Part shown: positions 20,757 to 32,039 of the stretch, one piece after another
Layout: each line of letters opens with the position of its first letter
Numbering within the stretch: the first letter of the stretch is position 1
Assembly: GCA_033558025.1 (NCBI GenBank)
Contig: JAUCEF010000013.1
Coordinates: 4,705,001 to 4,769,000 of the forward strand
Direction: 5' to 3'
Source: Phytophthora sp. 'mugwort'
Lineage: Eukaryota > Oomycota > Peronosporomycetes > Peronosporales > Peronosporaceae
Length of the DNA: 64,000 nucleotides
Position numbers and translations under genes: made by a program
Notes under the pieces: generated by a model
Told to the model about the DNA's origin: nothing
Seen by the model: the letters and a program-made list of their open reading frames with translations, nothing else
The model's database searches: none

Positions 20757-21384
20757 TTAGGTGAGAGCTATAGCAATCATGACGCCCGATGCCAATGACG
20801 TGAACAATGCAATCGGTCGAGTATATATTCCGCCCGAACCTGCGTCCACGCTTGAGCTTGCAGAGGTTTCGTCGTTAATGAGCATGACACTGCCAGTCTC
20901 ACTAGCTACAGAGTGGTTGTTCCACGCCGGATCGTACTCAAGGCTATTATCTTCGTCACTCGAGCCCACGGAGTGAATTTCGCTGCTTGAACCGTCGATA
21001 CTTTGTGATGAAGCATCGTTGGGACCGTTCAATCCACCAGAACTCGGGTCTTTAGCACTTTCATCGTCTGAAGATGCGTTGTTGTTGGTTGGCGGTGGAG
21101 TAAAAGGATCTTCGGTCGACGGAAATGGTGGTCCAGGAAGTCTAGGACTCCCTATTTGGAAAGTAGTTAAGTACATCAGACGTAAGGGCAGATAACGATA
21201 CTTGAACATGAATCTTACGTGTGAATCGATCTCGAAATGCTTGCGACTCAATATTAGTACCTCCCAAACCACTTGTTTGCTGCGAGGAAGACGAATCAAG
21301 AACCGTAGGGGATGAAATCTGCGCGTGTGCTGCGCCAATCACAGCAGCGGCGAGCAGCGAGGTGAGCACCTTCATCTGAAGCAT
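20757..21384 (-). CDS. Secreted Ser-rich protein with a GPI-anchor-like C-terminus
   Basis: Two exons, 21384-21219 and 21151-20757, joined across a 67-bp intron (GTAAGA...AATAG); 186 residues. Start MLQMKVLTSLLAAAVIGAAHA is a signal peptide; the ATG at 21375 would drop three residues. The mature part is Ser/Pro/Asp-rich and acidic (PPPTNNNASSDDESAK; SSSEIHSVGSSDEDNS), with no cysteine framework. The end has small residues (DAGSGG) and then a hydrophobic stretch PIALFTSLASGVMIAIALT to the stop, as in GPI-anchored proteins. It probably sits in the cell wall or on the plasma membrane. No family recognised. It is tail-to-tail with the gene at 19824. Confidence 0.75.
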
Positions 21385-22355
21385 CTTGGATGGCAACGGT
21401 TCGCACACTTGAAAGCTACTGAAAGAATGGAGTCAGATGACCCTTTGACAGCGATACGCTGGCCTTAATTGGTTTGCATTCAAGCTTGTGAATGGAAGGA
21501 AAGGGCGAGAAGGATTTCGTGGAAATATTAGCAAAACCGGCCAGAATCCGTTTCGCGAACGAGCTGGCGGCGAGTGAGGATCGTGTCAAGACGACAGTGG
21601 CACTTGCCAGTGGCAAGTTGCCAGTGTGCCATACTGCCCGAGTGTAGTGGGTCTCGTAACTCGAACGCAAACGCGCTAGGGAAGCTGGCGCTTCCGAGTA
21701 ACCTCTGTTGTATTGCTTGCTCGCTCTAAGGTAGATTGTAATCTGGCTACGGTCATGAAACGTTATCTATGATCTAGCTATGCAGTTGGTCACTCGTCTT
21801 CAGGCTCCTCTACCAGCTTGGCCGCATGTTCTGTGCGGCCCAGTGCAGTGGGCAAGGCTTGACGTTATCCAGCCACTACACCGAGGGATACAAGGTCCGT
21901 ATCAACATTTCGGACTCCGCTTCGAATTGATGTGTCTTGAGTTGAGAAGTCACGGGAGACATTTCCCATCGTCACCAACGTAAGATTTGGGGCAATTAAT
22001 CTAGTAAATCGATCTTCAAATCTGGCAAAAGACTCGTGATTATTGGGATTGTGGTAGGGTGATTGACGGGTGCGACGCAAACGTCCCTTGAGCCGTGACG
22101 GTCGAGAATCTACAGGATCAAGCATCTGTGGCGTCCTGGTCTCCCTGATTCAGGAGTTTAAACTTCCAGCGAAGTACCATTCAAACCAATTGTCCAAGAT
22201 GACTTCGGCGTGGCAATTGATCGAGAAATGGTTTGTCATGACAGGTACTTGATATTCCTGCAAATCAACAAGCAGCAACGCCAAAACAAATGAGTACGAT
22301 TATTAACAGACGAAGAAGGAACAATCGTAAGCCATTTTTTTCATAGACACGAAGA
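21385..22355. other. Intergenic region between two surface-protein genes
   Basis: Holds the upstream region of the gene ending at 21384 and the downstream region of the mucin-like gene. Open frames are short and without motifs. No feature supported. Confidence 0.4.
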
Positions 22356-24035
22356 TTAGAAGAAAAGCGCCGAGGCAGCCAGAATCGACAGCGCAGAACT
22401 GGCAACAGACGTTACACGAACCCCCGAGTTGGCCTTCGAATCGCTTGCCTGGCTAGTATCTTCACTGCCGATTTCGTTTGGGGTTTCTGTCGAAGACGAG
22501 CCAAATTCGATGCTACTGCCAGTACTGTTGTCTCCAGCATTGACATCCCAAAAGCTGCCTGAGCTAGACGTCTGGGCGTCAATGATGTCGTTGAAACCAG
22601 TATCACTAGTCGCACGGGGGCTCCTGGTACTGTCAATAGTTTTGTTGCGCACCACTTCCTTAACATTACCTTCAGCATCACTTTCTGTCGTCGACTTGGG
22701 TTCTTGTTGTCCACTGCTGACCAATGGATCCTGCTTTTCACCCCGACTTGACGCACTATGGGCAGTGTTTGTAAACCCATCACTACTGGGTCCTTGACGA
22801 CTTGAACCGAGTGTAACACCAGACGTAGAATCACGAAAAGTTGGTTGCGGCGTGAATGAGGACGTCGGGGTTGTCGATATCGCTGTAGGAGTCCTGGTGG
22901 GTGTCGAACCACTAGTAGTGATTGTTGATGGTGATAGCGGCGACGTAGTCATGTGAAATGTCGATTCAGATGTTCTTGGAGCAGGAGTGGCTGGTGGAGG
23001 TATGACCGGAATGGTATTCGGCGTATGGGGTGCGATTGACACCGATGTTGGGGCCACTAAAGCCGTAGTTGTTGCGGGGCTGGCCGTATCACCTGTTACC
23101 GAGTGAAAAGTTGGGTCTGGCGTTCTCGGTGCAGCAGTAGTTGGTACAGTGGGGGAGTTGCTCGATGTATCAGGAATTGCAACAGGAGCTTCAGTCAGCG
23201 TGGCCACGACTGGGATGGCAGTCGATGGGGGCAATGCTGCGGCATCCGTGGGTGTGGAAGGCGCTGGATTGACTGTATCACCCGTCACTAAACGAAATGT
23301 TGGGTCTGGTGTTCTTGGTACAGAGCTTTCTTGTGGCGAATCGCCTTTTGGTGTGCTGGAATCAGTGGACAGCCCAGCAGGACCCTCGGAAGATGCTGGA
23401 AATACAGGCGAATCATCAATGTTCGGAGTGAAAGTACCAGTCGACACCGGAGACGGTGGAGGTGGGGCCAATGAGGCGACACTAACCACTGGGCTGTTTG
23501 TATCACCTGTCACTAAATGAAATGTTGGTGCTGGTGTTTGAACAGGTGGGGTGACTGGTACAGTACTGGTCGAGGTGGTGGCGGTGATAGACTCGTCAGG
23601 GGTGAGTGTTACTGCACCGGATGATGCTAGGCCAGGTGGGGGAGTTGTCGCATCTGTTGGCAATGACTTTGGGATGTCAATGGTCTCGTTCGGAACTGGA
23701 TCAGTTAAAGCTGGTGGAGGAGTCTCCGTCGACGTCGTCGTCGCTGGAGGGCTAGTAGTAACGCCTGTCGCCAAGCGAAATGTTGAAGCTGGCGTGATTG
23801 GAGGTGGCATCGAGTTACTACTGCTGCTTAATGTTGAAGATGTAGATCCACTACTGGGAACGGTGCTGACAGAGAAACCACCGTTTGAAGTCGAGGCAGG
23901 GTCTGAATTCAAGGTTGGATTCGTCGTCTCAATCGAGGAAGTTTCAGCTGATCCAGAACCCGGTTGCGAGCTTTGGCCTGTTGCTACCCCGATCACAACT
24001 GTCAACAGCAAAAAAATGAAAAGCTTGCACATCAT
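22356..24035 (-). CDS. Mucin-like, Thr/Pro/Ser-rich GPI-type surface protein with internal repeats
   Basis: A single-exon 559-residue protein from ATG 24035, with signal peptide MMCKLFIFLLLTVVIGVATG. Almost the whole mature chain is Thr/Ser/Pro-rich, as in O-glycosylated mucins. About six diverged copies of a short motif punctuate it: TFRLATGVT, TFHLVTGDT, TFRLVTGDT, TFHSVTGDT, TFHMTTSP, TFRDSTSG, each usually preceded by P-x-P. The C-terminal third is more acidic and polar (SSTETPNEIGSEDTSQ). The last residues, VTSVASSALSILAASALFF, form a GPI-type hydrophobic end. There are almost no cysteines. The likely place is the cell wall or outer membrane face. A related fragment occurs at about 42.0 kb. 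Confidence 0.82.
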   Translation of the reverse strand: MMCKLFIFLLLTVVIGVATGQSSQPGSGSAETSSIETTNPTLNSDPASTSNGGFSVSTVPSSGSTSSTLSSSSNSMPPPITPASTFRLATGVTTSPPATTTSTETPPPALTDPVPNETIDIPKSLPTDATTPPPGLASSGAVTLTPDESITATTSTSTVPVTPPVQTPAPTFHLVTGDTNSPVVSVASLAPPPPSPVSTGTFTPNIDDSPVFPASSEGPAGLSTDSSTPKGDSPQESSVPRTPDPTFRLVTGDTVNPAPSTPTDAAALPPSTAIPVVATLTEAPVAIPDTSSNSPTVPTTAAPRTPDPTFHSVTGDTASPATTTALVAPTSVSIAPHTPNTIPVIPPPATPAPRTSESTFHMTTSPLSPSTITTSGSTPTRTPTAISTTPTSSFTPQPTFRDSTSGVTLGSSRQGPSSDGFTNTAHSASSRGEKQDPLVSSGQQEPKSTTESDAEGNVKEVVRNKTIDSTRSPRATSDTGFNDIIDAQTSSSGSFWDVNAGDNSTGSSIEFGSSSTETPNEIGSEDTSQASDSKANSGVRVTSVASSALSILAASALFF

Positions 24036-24656
24036 GTTGGTTTCCTGGCAAATTAAGGAATGGCAGCCAGACTGGGGTACCTTCCTTCAAGTTGGCTACA
24101 CAATCAATGGTCACACCATCTCCTGCAACTAGCTAGTGCCTGTTAGGCGGTGCACAATCTGAGCGATCTGGACTTGTGGCGAGATAAGATTGACAGTGTC
24201 GTTGGGTTCATACCAGAGGGAACATTTCATTACAAGCGTTCTACACAGTATTCAAATTTCCAAAGTCGGTTCTTTGAATTAATCTACATAACTTTTGCAA
24301 AAGAATATGTAGTATGTGCTTACGAGGTTATGCTCGTCATACATTGGGACTCTACCAAAAACAGCACAGTTTCATGACACAAACTGATTTGCCTGGCATT
24401 TTGTGTCATCAAATTCCATGCATTTGTGTCGCAAATGTGTCATCTCGAAGCTCCAAAATTCGTTTTAAGCTTACTGTAGCGCCTTCTCATTGCTCAGAGA
24501 CGATGTTGGACCTCAGGACTGCCTTGGTGGCGGTTGCTGGGCACCCTGATAGAGCTCGTAGGAGAAAAGTACTGCTCTTGCTGCGTTGTGCTGTATGCTT
24601 TCATTTGATCGTAACCTCCTGATATCTGGTGTGTTGATCGATCCGTTACGTAGCAC
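24036..24656. other. Spacer upstream of the Harbinger element
   Basis: A/T-rich, with no supported gene. It includes the promoter side of the mucin-like gene and the left flank of the transposase remnant at 24657. I saw no terminal repeat. Confidence 0.4.
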
Positions 24657-25690
24657 ATGGCACTACGCTATCGTGTCCGTGACCGTGGTAGCGTTATATC
24701 TGTACTATCAATCGATCCTGCATCGTTTGACTACCTTCTGATGTATTTTGAGCATCGTTACATAGTGAAAAATGGGCCGGGGAAGCGTGGTCGCCCGCCC
24801 AAACTCCTATATAAGCACGCTGTCCTAGGTTGTCTTTTGCATTTTTACACTGCTGTAGTTGAGCACAAGACTCTATGCGAGCTCTTTGGGGTGCTTCCAT
24901 CGACGCTAGGGCGTGTCCTCTGGAAGGCTGAGCTTGCGCTCCATGCGTGCCTAAGGTTGCTTCCTGATGCTAACATTCGTTTCCCCTCGAGGGATACACA
25001 GCTTGAGTGGCTGCGCTGACGCAGACTAAAGAGCCGCTAGTAGAGGGCATTTGGGGATTTGTCGACGGAAAAACTACCGAGTTCAGAGTCCTATCCGTTT
25101 TGATTTACAGAACGCACCCTACAACGGTATGATTATCGCTACAACTCGCAGTACTATAAAGTAACTGTTATTGTCTATTGTATCCAGGTTGGCTTCACTA
25201 TAATCTACACTGGTGACGGATACGCTCTGCTACGGCGTCGACAGCACCCTCGTGTGGGGACGCCACAACAGCCCAGAATCCTGGAATGACGTCGAGTAAA
25301 GCCGCTTGCTCCAAGCACGACAAGCTCGCCGATGCCTCGGTCATAGAGCCTGGAAAAGGCGTCGCTGCTGACTCTGCCTTCCCTGTGGCAATGGTAGGCA
25401 GCAGCAACGGCAAAATCGTGACCCCGTTAAAGGACGGGGACTTAGAGCGGGCGTCACTGGAGTGCTGTCCTACACTTCTCGCTCTTAACAATGCGATCGT
25501 CGAGCTTAGGCAAGCAGCAGAGTGGGGAATGGGCTCGGCGCCTAAATGATACCGCCAGCTCATGCTCCCATTGCCGTTTGACCCACACAAGCGCCAAATT
25601 CGTTTGGAAAGCATCTACCGTATCTATAACTATACGAGTTCGCCGCACTGGTATTGGGCAAATGCAATCGGTTTTCGATAAGCGCTAAAT
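24657..25690 (+). pseudogene. PIF/Harbinger-type (DDE_Tnp_4) transposase, frameshifted
   Basis: The first frame (24657-25019) gives the N-terminal DNA-binding part (KRGRPPKLLYKHAVLGCLLH; LPSTLGRVLWKAE). After a frameshift comes the first catalytic box (LVEGIWGFVDGKTTEFRV), then a stop-ridden middle. From 25300 comes the last catalytic region (ADSAFPVAMVG; GKIVTPLKDGD; NAIVELRQAAEWGMGS) and a tail (LPLPFDPHKRQIRLESIY). These are the marks of the Harbinger nuclease family. At least three frame changes or stops make it inactive. Its partner gene lies convergently at 25717-26770. Confidence 0.85.
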
Positions 25691-25716
25691 TCTACTTTGG
25701 TGTTCCATCACTGCTT

Positions 25717-26770
25717 CTACTTTTTTTCGATGAGCCTTGCCATCATGACCATGAGCATCTCGTGGCACTGTGAATCTCTATCCGCGCGCTCCTGTGCGCG
25801 ACGCTCAGCTTCCGCATGCTCGCCGCGGCGCTGGTCCTCACGGGCGTCCTTCTCCGCCCGACACTGCAGCACTCTTGTATGTGAGCGCTCCTCGATCCAC
25901 GCGAAAAGCCGCGGTAGGGTAGTATCAGGTTCGCTGAGCTGGTTAAGGATATTGTCGATTTTGGCCCGTTTTTTTTGCTGTCTGTGACTGCACGCTAGCT
26001 GAAGTTGACGTGTTGCGCTTTAGCTGCTCGCTCAGCACCGCGAGCTCTAACGAGGTTTTCCAGTGCGAGGTGATGCTTTCAGTATCGCTGCTACAATAAA
26101 ATGCGAGAGAGTATTCTTGTCAGTTTCATATTAATACAGTCTGTATTACAAAATGATCAATGCGATTTGTGTACACTACATACCAGTACATCGCTTCTGT
26201 CGGAGTACACATCAATAGTGGCGTCTGCTACACTGACTGCCGCTGCAGCACAGCTTGATGAAGTGTCCACCTCACCGCTCAGAAGCTCGCTGTCGCCGCT
26301 GCTGATGCTTAGCTGCGCCTCGTCGTCTTCACCACAGGGTGCTGTGAGGATGCGGCGTTGTAATTCTGCTCCTCTTCGGGGTAGGATAACGGTATCGGCC
26401 AGCATGGTGGCGTCATCAGCATCGTCCTCAAGCGATGTGACAAAAGTTTACGCCTCAATCTGTCGGTACATGGTCTTGGCGCGCAGCACCTCGGGCGGGC
26501 AGTTTGGGTCACCTAGCATACAATATATGTTAGCTCAATCATACAGTATGGCGTAGCGATGTAGTGTCAGTACAGTACCAGTAGGTCTGCAAGTATTCTT
26601 CAAGCCCATGAACTTACGACGCAGAGTCTCTGCATCACGCGCAGGCCAATCTGCAGGGCGATTGCGGTTGTAGGCCAACTGCACGTCGTCCCATTACGCT
26701 GCACCGAGAGGCAGCATATTCTGGACAAGGTCGAGCAGTCCTAGAGCAGTAGAACAAAGACCATGTGAAG
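25717..26770 (-). pseudogene. Harbinger accessory Myb/SANT-like protein, degenerate
   Basis: Minus strand. Near 26590-26750 it reads LLDLVQNMLPLGAA, a stop, then WDDVQLAYNRNRPADW and ARDAETLRRKFMGLKN: a trihelix/SANT-like DNA-binding domain. It continues with DPNCPPEVLRAKTMYRQIEA, an acidic Ser-rich linker, and a C-terminal coiled coil rich in Arg/Glu that ends MARLIEKK at 25720. In Harbinger elements such a Myb-like protein binds the transposon ends and helps import the transposase. The stops inside the DNA-binding part show decay. Two frames are involved. Confidence 0.75.
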
Positions 26771-28780
26771 CCCACTGATCTGCAGAGCAGCAACCCAAGC
26801 ACGTATTACGTACGATTGATTTGAGCGGGTGTAACTCTTCCACGGCCAGCATTACAGCACATGCTTGGCTTCTTATACAGCACACAAATCTCGATCGTTA
26901 GTCCGCCTTCGTGTAGAGTCGCCGCAGCAGCATGAACATACCTGTCTTCAGGAGTCTCGACTGAAATCGAATGTGAGCGCTTTGCTCACCGCGCGGCGTC
27001 AATCAACAGGTCGCTAGAACTACTCCAAATGGGTGGCAGTCACGTGCGTGTGCCGTTGAGTTGTGTCGCTAGCCGAAGACAGGTTGACGCTTTTTGCGAA
27101 GACGATTTTTTCGTCTCCGCGGATTTGTGTCGGGTTTGTGCCATGAAATGCGTTAGATTTGTGTCTCCTATATTTCTTGGGATGTGCGATTTTTGACAGA
27201 GTCCCTAGACAACAAAATCAGTTTGGAACTCATAAGCCATCTGATTGGTTGTCACAGTAATAAAGAGGGACAAACGCCTTTTGATTGGAAATCTGCGCAA
27301 AAACTGAGATATCTTTTAAATAGCAGGTTTTATATGATGTGTTGACGATCCGCGCATTTCACAGGAAACCCATTATTAAATTGATTAACAGAAGAAATTG
27401 TAAACGCCGAGCTTCTGCTGTAGCAGACAGTTTGAGTACCGAAGGCTATTATTTGTTCTAAGTAAAAAAAATACCTAACCCTTATTTTATGTTATTATTG
27501 CTGAGCAGCTTTAGGCCAAGCGCTCTCTGTCGGCGCCCAACCAGACCTTCGTAAATGAGGACGCGGGACTGCTCAGGAAACTCCTGGGGTTTTATGTCGG
27601 CTATCACGGCTACAGTGGACCCATGCTGTTTGCCACCACGCAATGGACGATACATATCGGCATATCATGCGGCGCTTTGTACACGACCCCCACGCTGGCT
27701 TCAACAGTATTGCCGGCCACCGTTTCGGAAACTGAAGCAAGCCGCTGTACACGAGAAACATATTAAGCAGGGTAATGTGAATGATTTTACTCTTATTCTA
27801 CATACATAAATTGCATTATCGGTAAATATGGATAGCACATGCCTTGTAGACCTGGTCGTCCAGGCCCTGACCCAGCCTTAGCAGCTTATTCAGAGACTAC
27901 GTGACCTCCTCCACAGCCGTCTCCACCTCTTACTCGTTTTCCGGTAGCATCTTCACTGCGGGAGCGCCTTGACCTCGGCCTCAGTCTTATGATGTGAAAT
28001 TCTAATCTAATTACTAAGTTAAAGCCGGCACAAGAGGCTGATATCGGTAATGTCACTGAGGGCCAAGGTCACTTTTACTAGTCATCTACGCTGTACTTGG
28101 TTATCCTGATCTGTTTAGTTGATCAATTGGACGTAAACCTATATTTCTGACTGTTGGCTATAATTACGAGGTAGATCGACGAATTGCAGTTTTCCTCGAT
28201 AACAGATCAGTTTCAGATTCATTCACGAGGTTTATGTACCCCTCTCTTGTAAGATTAGTTATTCATATTAAAGACTTAAAAACTGATTCAGTTATCTATT
28301 ACAAATCAAGGGCCCGATGTAGGAAAAAGAGGGTGCCTTTACTGCATACAAGCAATGATGTTTCATCTGTGAACTCAGAGCTTATAGAAAGTTGTGCACC
28401 CACCAAGTTCGATGGATAAATTAACCTGTAGAATGACGGATCTAGTCAAGGGAGCGTTGTAGCTCAATAGTACTTAGAGATAACTACAAGAAGGTTTTTT
28501 ATGCGGCAAGGCTCTTCCTCCTCAATTCCAAATCTGCTCAATGGACAACCCTCCCGCAAGCTCCAGTCCTTTGTTTCCAAGCGTTTGACTCTTCTATTCT
28601 CTATGGTCGAGCTCACGTAATATTGCTCTTAGGTTATGGGCCCAAGGCCTCGCGTTGTATAGTCGAGATAATAAATGAATAACCAGCCAGTTGAATGACA
28701 AACCAAGGAGGAAATGGCGCTGGGAATGATTAGGCTGCCAATCCCGGTCCAGTACGAGAGACGCGGCGTGCGCCATATAA
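26771..28780. other. Long A/T-rich spacer without a recognisable gene
   Basis: Two kilobases of low-GC sequence between two transposon remnants. Frames are short and have no motif. Probably older decayed repeats. Confidence 0.4.
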
Positions 28781-30960
28781 AGAGCCAGGAAAGCCTCCTT
28801 GCGCAGAAAACTATCTGGATTTGGATGGCTTTCGCAGAGGCGCGATGCTCTTCTTCGAACGTTGCGAAGTGGACCGTGTCGCGACTGGCGATGAAGCTCG
28901 ACCAGATGCAAATGCAGATCAAGATGAAATTCATATTTGGAACAAGAAGTGCCTGTTTTCGGTCTCAGCTCGTTCAGTGTGTGGCTATGACCGACCCGTG
29001 CTTTTTTTGGCGAGCCAAATGGGGCCGAGATGTGGGATACGCTGATTGCTCAAAGATCCGTCGTGATAGTATTAACTACGATTGCTTGCTTACTTAGCTT
29101 CAAAAGCTAAATTTGAAGAAGGATATGGACCTGAAGAAGTGGGTTACAAGTGTGAATGCGATCAAACGCGGCTTGAGTGAAAGAGTCAGGCAGCTACTGG
29201 ACAATCGGTACTCTGCAATTCTCGACCCTTATCATTCAATCTCGATTCCTGGTGATTCAGTACCTAGCTATTATTGCGGACACGACTTGGCGTCAACCGA
29301 CGTCAGAGGAAGTACTTACTAAGCTACGTGTTGAACAGGAGTGGAATACTCATGCAGAGGACAGCGACGTAGATTCAAGCCCCAATATGTTTGCATATTA
29401 ATGGCCAATCTAACAGCAAGGGCAAGAGGAAGGGACAAATTCAAAGGAAACCTGACAAGAGAAGCAAGAAGTTTTTTAAGTGGTGAAACCAAGCTGAAGG
29501 GCAAGTGTTCTAAGTTTGTCCAGTTGGGTCACGGTATGCTGTCCCAAGATGAAGAAAAAGAATATGAATGCTTCTAGCCCTGAATGTCGTCGTTGGCAAG
29601 CCAATAATGAAAATGTGATAATGACAGTTGCGACTCATGAAACGGATGTAATGCTAAAAAAAACAGTGATTGTATAATCGGCACTGGGAGCAATACTATT
29701 TATGCTGTAATGAAGGCAAATCTCCGTGCTGATAACGGCTTGAAGCTCGAAAGTTGGAATTGAACTCAGACAGGCATGGAGCGAATAGGTGAAGTGAACT
29801 TAAAGGCTGCGGCACAGTATTACATCTGTCGTTGGTTCGTTTTACGAAGACTGGCAGACGCAATTTCCTCAGATATGAACACCCAGAAAAGGATAGATGC
29901 CACATGGTGTTGACAAAGCCGGGCACAAGAAATGGTGGTTGAAGAGAGGCAATGTATTTCTGTCGCTCATTAAAGAAGGCCCATTTTACATCGTACGTGA
30001 TTCAGCTATTCAGACTGGGAATTTTTTCGGTAGCGATAGCACCAAATCCGCTCGCACAGTCCCGGCTGTGTCACGAGCGAATGACGCATTTAAACAAGGA
30101 AGCGCTTTATTACTGGTTTAAGACAACTCTCTGAAGGGCATCGATTTCCTGTCGCGCAACGCAAGGATAACTTCAAAAATACGAAATGCTTGACGTACGT
30201 GTTGGCAAAAAGCAAACGTATGTCCTACAAGTCATTGTTTCCTGATCGGGCAACCAAAAACTATCAAAACTTTATGACAGACATTTGCTAGGTTAATATG
30301 CTGCTGCGAGTAGCATTTTTATACTTGTTCAAGACGAGGCCTCGCGATTTATTCCTGATGACCGGTAAAGGCCAATCGAAATTGTTCATTGAGTTGTTGT
30401 TTGACAGCCTTCTTGCCCAGAAGCAGAAAGTTGGTTTGGGATCAGATCAAGAAAAATAAATTGTAACAAGAAGCTGAAACTTCTAGTTGGGACGAGGGAT
30501 TTTTTTCGAGTGGACTAATGCATATCCCCCATAAGAAAATTGTATTATGGAAAGGCTGAATGACGTAATGTTGCCTAATGTTCGGGCGCTGCTGACTGCA
30601 CCCAGCACGAGTGATGTCCTGTGGGGCGAAGCATTCGCACATGCAATTGGTATTGACAATGTCAGTCCAACGAAGGCATTGGATGGTGACGCACCGTACA
30701 CTCGGTTGTACGGAGAAAACCGCAATGTAGGTCGAGTACACCCTTGTGCAACGGTTGTGATGATCTTCCAAAACCCCAAGTTCCAGAGCACTGAATTGGA
30801 CAACCTACGAACGCCAGCATTGTTCTTGTGGGGGGGGGCTAAAACACGCGGCGGAAAAAGTACACGTGCAGTTTGACCGGGACAACAGAGCACCATAATG
30901 CAGCGAGATGTCCAAATCGGTCGAAAGGAAGCATGGACAACTTCGTTCGACCTGGCGTGT
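28780..30960 (+). mobile_element. Heavily decayed Ty1/copia retrotransposon (gag to integrase)
   Basis: Plus-strand pieces in the copia order. A gag-like region lies at 28820-29080 (IHIWNKKCLFSVSARS; EMWDTLIAQRS). A relic of a zinc knuckle lies near 29490-29530 (KLKGKC ... QLGH). The GAG-pre-integrase signature is near 30070-30110 (CHERMTHLNKEALYYW). Integrase pieces are near 30330 (LVQDEASRFI) and 30500-30770 (FEWTNAY; MERLNDVMLPNVRALL; LWGEAFAHAIG; YTRLYGENRNVG). Every block has stops and shifts. No reverse transcriptase or LTR was recognised, so the right half is lost. Confidence 0.75.
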
Positions 30961-32023
30961 ACATCGAGGTTCCTGCTCACTGGAACTGCTGCAATTCCGG
31001 GTTGAATACGTTGACAGAAGTTGATAATCTGACGATCGTGAGCGAGTATATCTTTTAATCTATCAGGTAGGGAGGGGCCTGGCGACTGTGGTTTCCCTAC
31101 AGAGCGTATACAGAACGAAGTCCAATTAGATGCAGATAATGATTGCCTACATCACCATGTATACCTTGTATAGTGTTTGAGTATGTAGGGACCACCCAGC
31201 ACCTTCGAGCTACCTTCTCTCTGGGTTGGGAGTACTGGGTTTTGTTACCGCACCACTTTTCCACAGATACACGCATGCGGAACAAACAAAGGTGTTCAAA
31301 AACGTCAGACGGACCCGGTTTATTGTCCTTAAATAGCTTCGATCGTTCTACAGAACAAAGTCATTCAGTCTGCACGAGACAGAACTCAAATACAGTATCG
31401 TCTTCACGCACCTCTTTTAGCCGTAGTAGCCTAAGTACTGCTGCGAACTAGAGTCCGAAGGAGAAAAACATGTCATAAAGCAGAACGTCACCAGAAAAAA
31501 AGTTAAGTGTCATTTCAACTGCACGAACTCACAATCTTTTCCTGCTTACAACGGGGCGATTTACATTCTTGCTCTTATCCGGGTCGTACTGCTTCGCCCT
31601 ACGTCGTTGTTTGTGCACGGTCCCCGACCTGCTTCACGCACTACACAATAAGAGACAGGATAGATTAGATAATATGATAACCAGTGTAACTTCAACGGTC
31701 TTCATGACTTACGCAAATCCACATACGTTCTGCATTGAATGCGCACTCCTTCCTGGGCTCCAGATATTCTTTAACGTAGATTGTAGTCCGATGGCGATCG
31801 CATCGGCTCTACAAAGTAACCCACAAAGTGAGATCTACGCGTGAATCGCAAAATGTGATTACCTGCGATTGCTCTCAGCCCCGTCCCTACCATGTGGCCG
31901 TTAACGGGCCAGTCGCAAAACGTTTGATGTGCGCGCAATAAACCATTTCGTGGTATTGAATTCAGACTCGTGATATGACAATCGCAGTAATCTCACATAA
32001 GAATTAGTAGTGATCTAACTACC
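30961..32023. other. Spacer between copia remnant and piggyBac element
   Basis: No gene supported on either strand. Several short frames, none with a motif. Confidence 0.4.
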
Positions 32024-32037
32024 TTAACCCTTTCGCG
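32024..32037 (+). repeat. Left terminal inverted repeat and TTAA target site of piggyBac element
   Basis: TTAACCCTTTCGCG. It matches the right end in inverted orientation at 13 of 14 positions. TTAA (32024-32027) is the duplicated target, and CCC begins the element. Confidence 0.75.
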
Positions 32038-32039
32038 AG

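Larger units (their letters stand above)
24600..26900. mobile_element. PIF/Harbinger DNA transposon remnant
   Basis: The convergent pair of a DDE_4 transposase (plus) and a SANT/Myb-like partner (minus) is the two-gene organisation of PIF/Harbinger elements. Outer ends were set from the coding remnants, because I could not find terminal inverted repeats or the short (usually 3-bp) target duplication. Confidence 0.75.

Noticed and set aside
22412..23520. Several open frames on both strands within the mucin-like gene
   Set aside because: They follow from Thr/Pro/Ser codon bias of the real minus-strand gene; only that frame has a signal peptide and GPI-like end.
28594..28934. Minus-strand frames of about 100 codons
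   Set aside because: The plus strand here reads as copia gag, which explains the sequence better.
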